Below, piece by piece: positions 58,463 to 64,000 of a stretch of DNA of 64,000 nucleotides (the first letter of the stretch is position 1; each line of letters opens with the position of its first letter). The position numbers were made by a program, and so were the translations under genes. The notes below the pieces were generated by a model that ran no database searches, was not told where the DNA came from, and worked only from the letters and a program-made list of their open reading frames with translations. Source of the DNA: Mycobacterium sp. IS-1590 (GTDB taxonomy: Bacteria > Actinomycetota > Actinomycetes > Mycobacteriales > Mycobacteriaceae). The stretch lies in assembly GCF_001500025.1 (NCBI RefSeq), contig NZ_LQIW01000045.1:280421-344420 (forward strand), read 5' to 3'.

Positions 58463-60993
58463 GGCGCCAGCATGGCCCGCAGCATCGACAACATCTCCGA
58501 GCGGGATTCCGCGCCGAGACGACGACGAATCCGGGCGACGTGATGTTCGACGGTCTTCGCCGAGATGAACAACTGCGCGCCGATGTCGCGGTAGGGCATG
58601 CCCAGGAGCAGCAGTTCGGCGACCTCGCGCTCGCGGTCGGACAGACGAGACGCCACCGGACGTGTCGAGCCGGTCCGCGCGGTCTCGGGCGCCGCGAGCT
58701 GGTCGGCCCCCGGGGCGTCGTCGGGTGCGACCGTCTGCTTCAGGTCGCGCGCGAGCTGCAGCATCGCGCCGGACACCCGCCCATCGGGGGTCTGCAGGGC
58801 GGCCTGACCCGCCAACCGGGTCGCATCCCAGGTGAGGCCCACTTGCGCGAGCAGGCGTGCGGCCGTGGTGACCTCGTCGATGTCGACGTGATTGGCCAGC
58901 ACCCGCAGCCACGTGCGGCCCGCGGTGGCCAGCGTCTTGGCGAAGGGGCTGTGCGCAGCTGCGGCGGTCAGCGCCTGGCCGTGCGGGGCGACGGCGTCCG
59001 GGGCGTTGGCGAGGATGCCCGCGTGCACGCCGGCCCAGCGCAGTGGGGTCGACCACAACACGGGGTCGCCGAGAGAGCCGAGCAGCGCGAAGGCCTCGTC
59101 GAGGGTGTGCTGCAGCCGGTCGATCTGACGCATCCGGGATGCGGCCACCCACAGCTCGCCGAGCGGTAATAGGGAGAAGAGGTCCATCGAATACTCGGCC
59201 AGCACCTCCACCGCCGCGTACCAGTGCTTCTGCATCGCCCCGGTGTCACCGCTGCGCCGGGCGATCGCCGTCTGCAGCGCGGCCGCCCACAACGCGTCGC
59301 GCCGGTGGAGCGAGGAGGTGACGGCGTCGGCGGACGCGATCGCCACATCGGACGTCGCCGCGGACAGTTGCCCGTCCTGCATCCGGACCCAGCCCAGCAG
59401 CAGCCGGTGTCTGCGGGCGACGAAAAGCGCGGCCTCCGAACCCTCTTCGAGACCGGCGCGCACCGCGCGGGCGATCACGCTGCGGGCCCGCACCGGATCG
59501 CCACCGTGCAGGGCGGACAGGGTCACGAGCGCCGCGGGGGTGTCGGGTGCCACGCCGGCCGCGGGCTGGTCGGCGGTGATCGACTGCCCCAACCGGGAGA
59601 CGGCGGCGGGGTACGGGGCATCCAGTGACATCAACAACCCCTCGCCGAGGCTGCGCGCGGCGCGGGCCGTCGACGTTGGTGGGCCGACGCTCTCGGTGGA
59701 CATCGCCGTCCGAGCGGCCGACAGGTCACCCGCGGCCAGGGTCACCACCGCGCCCGCCGCGCTCACAAACGCGTCCGGATATGGGCCCAGCCAGCGGAAC
59801 AAGTCCGCGGCCTGTGCTGCGCTGCCGTCGTGCAGGGCGATGCTGGCGGCGATCCGGACCGCGGCGGCCTTCTCGGCGGCATCGTCGGAGCCGAGCAGTT
59901 GATCGGTGAGCCGGCCCGCTGTGACGCAGTCACCGGTCAGCGCCAGCGCGTCGGCCAGCTGCGGACTCAGCGTGGTCGCCCCCGCATCGACGGCGGCGCG
60001 GTAAAGCCTTGCCGCCCTCGCGGGTTGGCCATGGCTACGGGCGGCCATTTCGGCCAGCGCGGCGGCGAGCCGATCGTCGCGCAGACCGTGCTCGGCCATC
60101 TGGAGTGCCAACTCGGCTGTGAGCGTGGACGATCCGAGTTGCGATACCAGAAGCGCGACCTCGGTGTCGTGATGACGTGCGGTGCCGAGAATCTGGGCGA
60201 CGCAACGGTGCAGCGCGCGCAAGAAGGCCCGGCTGTAGGACGGCTCGACCAGTCCGGTAGCGCGTGCGCGGTCGACCACCGCGTGAGCCTGCTCGGCGTC
60301 CATCCGTAACGCCGCGGCGACGTCGTCGGGGCCGAGATCTCTGCTCAGCGAGGTGATCAGAAGGGTGTCGAGCGTGGGGTCGTCGATGCGGCGCAGCCGT
60401 TCGGTCAACGTGTACGCCACCGTCGGCAGGATCGCGGTGGCCGGTGCCTCGTCCTGCGGTTGGGTGATCGCAGCTATCGCCGGCTGCAGCAGGAACGGCA
60501 GGCCCGCAGTCGCGACGAGCAGGGACCGCACCATGTCGGATGGTGCGGTGGTGCCGAGCTTTTCGGCGGCGAGGCCTGCAACCTCCGCCGGGGTCAGTGG
60601 CCCCAGGGCGATGGTCGGGTTCTCGCGTTCGAGTGCCGTGAACAAGGCGCGCATTGCCGGGCGATGCGCGATGGGCTCACTGCTGACGACGAGGGTCGCG
60701 GGCAGATCCGACGCCCGCTGCGCGAGCTGGTCGAGTTCATGGTCGTCCAGCAGATGGGCATCGTCGATGACGACCGCTGCCCGTGGATCGTCATCGGCGC
60801 GCGGGCTGCGGGTGAGCACTGGTAGGCCCGCAGCCCGCAGCGCGGATCGAACGGCGGTCAGCACCGAACTCTTGCCGGTGCCGATCCCGCCGGACACAAG
60901 CAGTTTGACCGGCTCGGTCGGTGCGGCCACCAACCTTGCGACCGCCTCGCGTGCGGGCGGCGGGATATCGGTCCGCGGGTCCGACGCGGTCAT
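58453..60993 (-). CDS. Large ATPase-LuxR (LAL-type) transcriptional regulator, Rv0339c-like (candidate ini regulator)
   Basis: An 846-residue protein. N-terminal AAA/STAND ATPase: Walker A GGIGTGKSS (35-43), Walker B AVVIDDAHLL (about 73-82). The centre is a long TPR-like helical region. The C-terminal ~65 residues are a LuxR helix-turn-helix: LSDREREVAELLLLGMPYRDIGAQLFISAKTVEHH. Start ATG 60993 lies four bases after the stop of the Hsp70-like copy A, so they are one operon. Position matches M. tuberculosis Rv0339c, which has been reported to control iniBAC (from memory). Probable binding site is the ATCCCCTAA repeat. The ligand sensed is unknown; cell-wall stress is the usual iniBAC trigger. 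Confidence 0.86.
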   Translation of the reverse strand: MTASDPRTDIPPPAREAVARLVAAPTEPVKLLVSGGIGTGKSSVLTAVRSALRAAGLPVLTRSPRADDDPRAAVVIDDAHLLDDHELDQLAQRASDLPATLVVSSEPIAHRPAMRALFTALERENPTIALGPLTPAEVAGLAAEKLGTTAPSDMVRSLLVATAGLPFLLQPAIAAITQPQDEAPATAILPTVAYTLTERLRRIDDPTLDTLLITSLSRDLGPDDVAAALRMDAEQAHAVVDRARATGLVEPSYSRAFLRALHRCVAQILGTARHHDTEVALLVSQLGSSTLTAELALQMAEHGLRDDRLAAALAEMAARSHGQPARAARLYRAAVDAGATTLSPQLADALALTGDCVTAGRLTDQLLGSDDAAEKAAAVRIAASIALHDGSAAQAADLFRWLGPYPDAFVSAAGAVVTLAAGDLSAARTAMSTESVGPPTSTARAARSLGEGLLMSLDAPYPAAVSRLGQSITADQPAAGVAPDTPAALVTLSALHGGDPVRARSVIARAVRAGLEEGSEAALFVARRHRLLLGWVRMQDGQLSAATSDVAIASADAVTSSLHRRDALWAAALQTAIARRSGDTGAMQKHWYAAVEVLAEYSMDLFSLLPLGELWVAASRMRQIDRLQHTLDEAFALLGSLGDPVLWSTPLRWAGVHAGILANAPDAVAPHGQALTAAAAHSPFAKTLATAGRTWLRVLANHVDIDEVTTAARLLAQVGLTWDATRLAGQAALQTPDGRVSGAMLQLARDLKQTVAPDDAPGADQLAAPETARTGSTRPVASRLSDREREVAELLLLGMPYRDIGAQLFISAKTVEHHVARIRRRLGAESRSEMLSMLRAMLAPQS

Positions 60994-60997
60994 GTGC

Positions 60998-62776
60998 CTA
61001 TGGCGCGTCCGGAACGGGGATGTCCGGCTCCGGTTCGACCGATGTGGTGGGCGGGTCGGTGGTCGGCGGCTGGGTGGTCGTCGGCTGCGTGGTCGTGGGA
61101 CGCGTCGTGGTGGTCGTCGGCGGCGTCGTGGTGGTCGTGGGCGGGGTGGTGGTGGTGGGCGTTGTCGTGGTGGTGGTGGGCGCCGTGGTTGTCGTCGTCT
61201 CCGGGGGCGGGGGCGGAGGGACCACGCTGGTGGTCGGACGCCCATCGGTTCCCGTGACGGTAACCGTCTGGGGCGCAACCGAAGTCGTCGTCTCCGGCGA
61301 CGGCCCCGACTCGAAGGTTGTCGCGGTCTCGGTGACGGGGGAGCTGTCGCCGGTCGTGCTCGTCAGCGTGACCGCGAGTCCACCGGCGGCCAGCAGCGCG
61401 GCCGCGGCCGCCGCGCCGAACAGCACCACCGGTCTGCGGTACCACGGCAGTGGCTCGGGCTCGGGTTCGTACTGCTCTTCCTCGTGAGCGAACTCCATCG
61501 CGGGTCGAGCGCCGGTTCCGCCGGCTTCGAACGTGTAATCCTCACCGGCATAGGGCACGGGCTCATCGGCCGGTGAGTCGTCCTGCGACCACGCCAGCGC
61601 GCGGAAGGTCGCCGAGCCCGCGCCGTCGGCGGCCGACTCGGCAGCCGCGACGCCTGCGGCTCCGGCGGCCCACGCGGCGGCGGACATGCTCGTCGGCGCC
61701 ATTCCGGTCGGGGCATCGGCGGCGGCAGCAGCCATCCCGGTGGCCGCTTCGGCGGCGTCGGCGATCAGCGCGGCACCCGCGGCGACGTTGAGTTGGGACT
61801 GCGGCGTGGTGATGACCGGCGCGCGCAGCCGGGTGGACAGCTGCTGGGTGACCAGCGGGATGTTCGCCCCGCCGCCGACGGTCGCGACGGCCGAGACCGT
61901 CGCCGGCGGAATGTGATTGCGCTGCAACGTTTCCTGCACCGCATTGAGCACCCCGTCGAGCGGCTCGCTGATCAGCTGCTCCAACTCGGTGCGGGTGATG
62001 CGCACGTCGGAGTTGAAGCCGGGCAGGTCGGCGTGCACGACCGCGGCGGTATCGGCCGACAGCTGCTCCTTGGCCGCGCGGGCCTCGTTGCGCAGCCGGG
62101 CCAGCGAACTCACGGCGGCGGTGCCCGCCGGGTCGGCGTCGTTGGCCGCCGCGATGCCCGCTACGACGTGGTTGAGCAGAAGCTGATCGATCTGGTCGCC
62201 GGAGAAATCCGTGTAGCGGACCGTTTCGCCGATCGGGCCGAAGCCGGCTGACGCGTCGGCCAGGCTGATGCTGGTTCCACTGCCGCCGAAATCGCACAGC
62301 ACCACGACACCGCTCGACGGCAACCCCGGCGCGGCCTGCAGGGCGGCGAGCGCGGCCGCCGAATCGGGCACCAGCGCCGGCGCGACCCCGTCGGGGGCCA
62401 GGCCCCGCGCCCCCCGCAGGGCGCCCCGCAGCGCGCCCGTCGTGGCCGCTCCCCAGTGCGCGGGCACCGCGATCACGACCGGGGCACCGCCGCCGACCGT
62501 GCGCGACATGGCGTCGAGCGCCTCGACCAGCACCTGCTCTCCGCGATGCGGCGAACCATCGGCGGCGACCAACGGCACCGGATCGCCGACACGTTCGACG
62601 AAACCGCTGAGCACCATGCCGGGTTGGTTCAGGTTGGGGTTCTCGGCCGGTACGCCGACCTCCGGCGCGCGATCGTCGAATACGGTGAGTATCGATCGGC
62701 GCATGACCGGGGGACGGCCGATGCGGGCCGCCACCAAATTCGTCGAACCGATCGACAACCCGAGTGAGTCGCTCAT
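60998..62776 (-). CDS. Hsp70/actin-like membrane protein with Thr-rich tail (ini-linked copy A)
   Basis: A 592-residue protein (ATG 62776 with AGGTGGAG upstream; GTG 62782 is possible). Cytoplasmic Hsp70-type domain: LGLSIGSTNL (phosphate 1), VLCDFGGSGTSISL (phosphate 2), VATVGGGANIPLV (adenosine). The linker has ATFRALAWSQDD (about 387-398), then a membrane helix (about 447-469) and a tail of Thr runs and Pro. It is the first gene of the leftward operon with the LuxR regulator, and diverges from an IniB-domain gene, with two ATCCCCTAA copies between. The closest relative in the window is the gene at 17423. Confidence 0.85.
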   Translation of the reverse strand: MSDSLGLSIGSTNLVAARIGRPPVMRRSILTVFDDRAPEVGVPAENPNLNQPGMVLSGFVERVGDPVPLVAADGSPHRGEQVLVEALDAMSRTVGGGAPVVIAVPAHWGAATTGALRGALRGARGLAPDGVAPALVPDSAAALAALQAAPGLPSSGVVVLCDFGGSGTSISLADASAGFGPIGETVRYTDFSGDQIDQLLLNHVVAGIAAANDADPAGTAAVSSLARLRNEARAAKEQLSADTAAVVHADLPGFNSDVRITRTELEQLISEPLDGVLNAVQETLQRNHIPPATVSAVATVGGGANIPLVTQQLSTRLRAPVITTPQSQLNVAAGAALIADAAEAATGMAAAAADAPTGMAPTSMSAAAWAAGAAGVAAAESAADGAGSATFRALAWSQDDSPADEPVPYAGEDYTFEAGGTGARPAMEFAHEEEQYEPEPEPLPWYRRPVVLFGAAAAAALLAAGGLAVTLTSTTGDSSPVTETATTFESGPSPETTTSVAPQTVTVTGTDGRPTTSVVPPPPPPETTTTTAPTTTTTTPTTTTPPTTTTTPPTTTTTRPTTTQPTTTQPPTTDPPTTSVEPEPDIPVPDAP

Positions 62777-62838
62777 CTCCACCTCTGCTTCGGCCGTCCA
62801 TCACGATAGCGGCTCGATGTCGTCGGAGACGGGAGCTG

Positions 62839-62880
62839 CCCCTAGTGGAAGAAAATCCCCTAACGCGGCATCCCCTAACG
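62839..62880. promoter_or_regulatory. ATCCCCTAACG repeats between copy A and the IniB-domain gene
   Basis: ATCCCCTAACG occurs at 62855-62865 and 62870-62880, 15 bases apart, with a weaker CCCCTAG at 62839. The sites are 63-104 bases from the copy A start and about 130 from the IniB-domain gene, so could serve both directions. Confidence 0.65.
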
Positions 62881-63007
62881 ACCCGGCCGAGTAGGTGGGA
62901 TTCGCACCGATCACCGCGGCGGTTGCCATCGATAGCATCGTGGCAGGCCACTCGGCTAGGCCTCGTCTCTAGCCATCTATATCTGTTTGAGGGAGGGAGG
63001 GTGTTTC

Positions 63008-63523
63008 ATGGCCAACGAGTTACTTGACTTCGTCATGTCGGTGGTGCGTGATCCCGACGCCGCCGCGCGTTTCGCCGCCGATCCGGATCAAGCCATTCTC
63101 GCCGCCAATCTGACGAACGTGACCAGTGCTGATGTTCACGCCCTGATCCCGGTGGTGTCGGAGTCCATGTCGGCGCTTCCGACGACCGTGCCGACCTCGC
63201 TGGACGGCGGCATCGCCGAAGCCGCGGGCAACGTCTGGAGTAGCGGGGCGGCTACCGCAGCCTTCGACGCGTTCGGCGACCACGTGCCGGCCGACGTCGT
63301 CGACGACGTGTCCGCCGCGTTGATCTCCGACCCGGGGGTTTCCGCACTCACCGAGCCGGATGTCCCCAGCGTCGCCGGCGTCGGCGATGTCTCGCTGCCG
63401 TTGGACGAGCCGGTGATCGCCGACGTCGTCGAGGACGTGCCGACCATCGACGACTTCAGCGACGCGGTGGCCGATGTGCAGCAGCTCGACATCGACTCGG
63501 GCGGATTCGACATCTTCGACTGA
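63008..63523 (+). CDS. IniB N-terminal-domain protein (Rv0340-like)
   Basis: A 171-residue acidic protein. The start is ATG 63008 with a GAGGGAGGGAGG run just upstream. The first ~47 residues, ELLDFVMSVVRDPDAAARFAADP, match the beginning of iniB downstream (LxDxxxxxxRDPxxAxxFxADPD). The rest is Asp/Val-rich, low complexity (ending DSGGFDIFD) and probably disordered. No signal peptide. In M. tuberculosis the same small gene (Rv0340) precedes iniB. A strong terminator follows, so it is not simply the first gene of the iniBAC operon. Function unknown; may titrate or help a partner of the IniB domain. Confidence 0.8.
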   Translation: MANELLDFVMSVVRDPDAAARFAADPDQAILAANLTNVTSADVHALIPVVSESMSALPTTVPTSLDGGIAEAAGNVWSSGAATAAFDAFGDHVPADVVDDVSAALISDPGVSALTEPDVPSVAGVGDVSLPLDEPVIADVVEDVPTIDDFSDAVADVQQLDIDSGGFDIFD

Positions 63524-63541
63524 GAAAGCCCGACCGACCCG

Positions 63542-63573
63542 ATGCGCGGCCCCTCGCGGGCCGCGCATTTTTT
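63542..63573 (+). terminator. Intrinsic terminator after the Rv0340-like gene
   Basis: A perfect 11-base stem (ATGCGCGGCCC / GGGCCGCGCAT) with a 5-base loop is followed by a run of T residues to 63573. It lies 18 bases after the stop. This is the clearest intrinsic terminator in the window. Confidence 0.93.
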
Positions 63574-63604
63574 CGTTCCGGCTCCACAAGGGGAACCCCC
63601 AGCT

Positions 63605-63633
63605 ATCCCCTAATCCCCTAATGGCACCCCTAC
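63605..63633. promoter_or_regulatory. Paired ATCCCCTAAT motif upstream of iniB
   Basis: ATCCCCTAA at 63605-63613 and 63613-63621 are tandem with an 8-base period, followed by ACCCCTAC at 63626. They are about 140-165 bases upstream of the iniB start and shared with two other ini intergenic regions. A possible -10-like CATAAC lies near 63698. Confidence 0.65.
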
Positions 63634-63770
63634 ACCGATCCCGGGACGCTGCCGCACAGGGAGGGGCCGCGACCCCGTTTCCGGGGCGTCGGGACGGCCA
63701 TAACGTGGTTCTCAGCTCGCCGGACAGCCCGGCGACCAGACCAAGACCGACATCTTCGAAAGGATCCGAC

Positions 63771-64000
63771 ATGAACCTCATCGACTGGTTTCTGAACCTG
63801 TTCCGCGACCCCGTTTCTGCCGCTGCGTTCGTGGCGGACCCCGACCGCGAACTGCACCAGGCCGGCTTCGGCAACGTCTCCGCTGCCCAGGTACAGGCCG
63901 TGGCGGCCACCGTGGCACCCGCCGCGGTGGTGCACGGTGGTGGGAATCCGGTGGTGGGTTTGCAGCAGGCGGTGGCCCAGACGCACGGGATTGCGTTCAC
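63771..64000 (+). CDS. iniB: IniB (isoniazid-inducible protein), 5' end only
   Basis: The first 76 codons are in the window, from ATG 63771 with GAAAGGA upstream. The protein begins NLIDWFLNLFRDPVSAAAFVADPDRELHQAG, the IniB N-terminal domain, with a second similar copy in the gene at 63008. The Gly-rich C-terminal part expected of IniB begins about residue 50 but runs off the window. iniB, iniA and iniC (dynamin-like GTPases) are induced by wall-synthesis inhibitors such as isoniazid and ethambutol (family knowledge). iniA and iniC would follow to the right of the window. Confidence 0.88.
   Translation, partial: MNLIDWFLNLFRDPVSAAAFVADPDRELHQAGFGNVSAAQVQAVAATVAPAAVVHGGGNPVVGLQQAVAQTHGIAF

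Noticed and set aside
58453..61278. Longer 941-codon version of the LuxR-type gene
   Set aside because: The extra N terminus is Arg/Pro-rich antisense-like sequence within the Thr-rich tail of copy A; the ATG at 60993 fits the operon spacing.

Overview
The window is high-GC actinobacterial DNA from a mycobacterium, most likely a rapidly growing Mycolicibacterium. Supporting genes are mycP3/eccE3 of the ESX-3 type VII secretion system, a trehalose sulfotransferase, a mycolic acid cyclopropane synthase, a 13E12-family HNH protein, a CYP140-type P450, a PknD-like kinase with an EmbR-like regulator, and iniB-family genes. From memory, the order follows the M. tuberculosis Rv0291-Rv0341 segment (eccE3, Rv0293c, tam, stf0, sulfatase; Rv0307c to Rv0312; Rv0320, dcd, udgA; Rv0337c to iniB), with species-specific blocks inserted. 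That synteny is recollection, not a database result.

Layout. 0-8 kb: end of ESX-3, an alpha/beta hydrolase, tam, then a leftward sulfur cluster (sulfatase, trehalose 2-sulfotransferase, CysD, CysNC) joined by ATGA overlaps. 8-20 kb: 13E12 HNH protein, two PAP2-type lipid phosphatases (one fused to a diacylglycerol-kinase domain), an ArsR/SRPBCC pair with a clear palindromic operator, an L,D-transpeptidase-like exported protein, a SnoaL-like protein, a membrane protein, an FAD/Rieske oxidoreductase, and the first Hsp70/actin-like membrane protein. 20-26 kb: an apparent rightward operon of GH26-like hydrolase, GAF-SpoIIE phosphatase, cellulose-synthase-like GT2, STAS anti-anti-sigma factor and HATPase anti-sigma factor. 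26-45 kb: SDR, exported proteins, cyclopropane synthase, an HD/nitroreductase/cupin operon opposite a GlxA-type regulator, exported Pro-rich proteins, the EmbR/PknD-like pair, an orphan substrate-binding protein, a lipase, a GT-C mannosyltransferase and tRNA-Gly(CCC). 45-56.5 kb: dcd, a second actin-like membrane protein of the DUF7159 kind, UDP-glucose dehydrogenase, P450, a mycothiol-dependent isomerase-fold protein, YibE/F, an aminotransferase and a large Fe-S reductase. 56.5-64 kb: the ini neighbourhood, with two more Hsp70-like membrane proteins flanking a large LuxR/ATPase regulator, divergent from an IniB-domain gene and the start of iniB.

Two candidate systems stand out. One is the ini neighbourhood: three separate intergenic regions carry paired copies of ATCCCCTAA (or its complement TTAGGGGAT), suggesting one regulator, probably the LuxR/ATPase protein, controls them all. 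The Hsp70-like proteins share a cytoplasmic ALAWS[QE]DD motif and Thr/Pro-rich outer tails. The other is the GH26/SpoIIE/GT2/STAS/HATPase operon, which packages a complete partner-switching module around a polysaccharide synthase.

Genes are tightly packed. With the starts chosen here, no gene-free stretch exceeds about 300 bases. I found no CRISPR array, no insertion sequence with terminal repeats and no rRNA genes.
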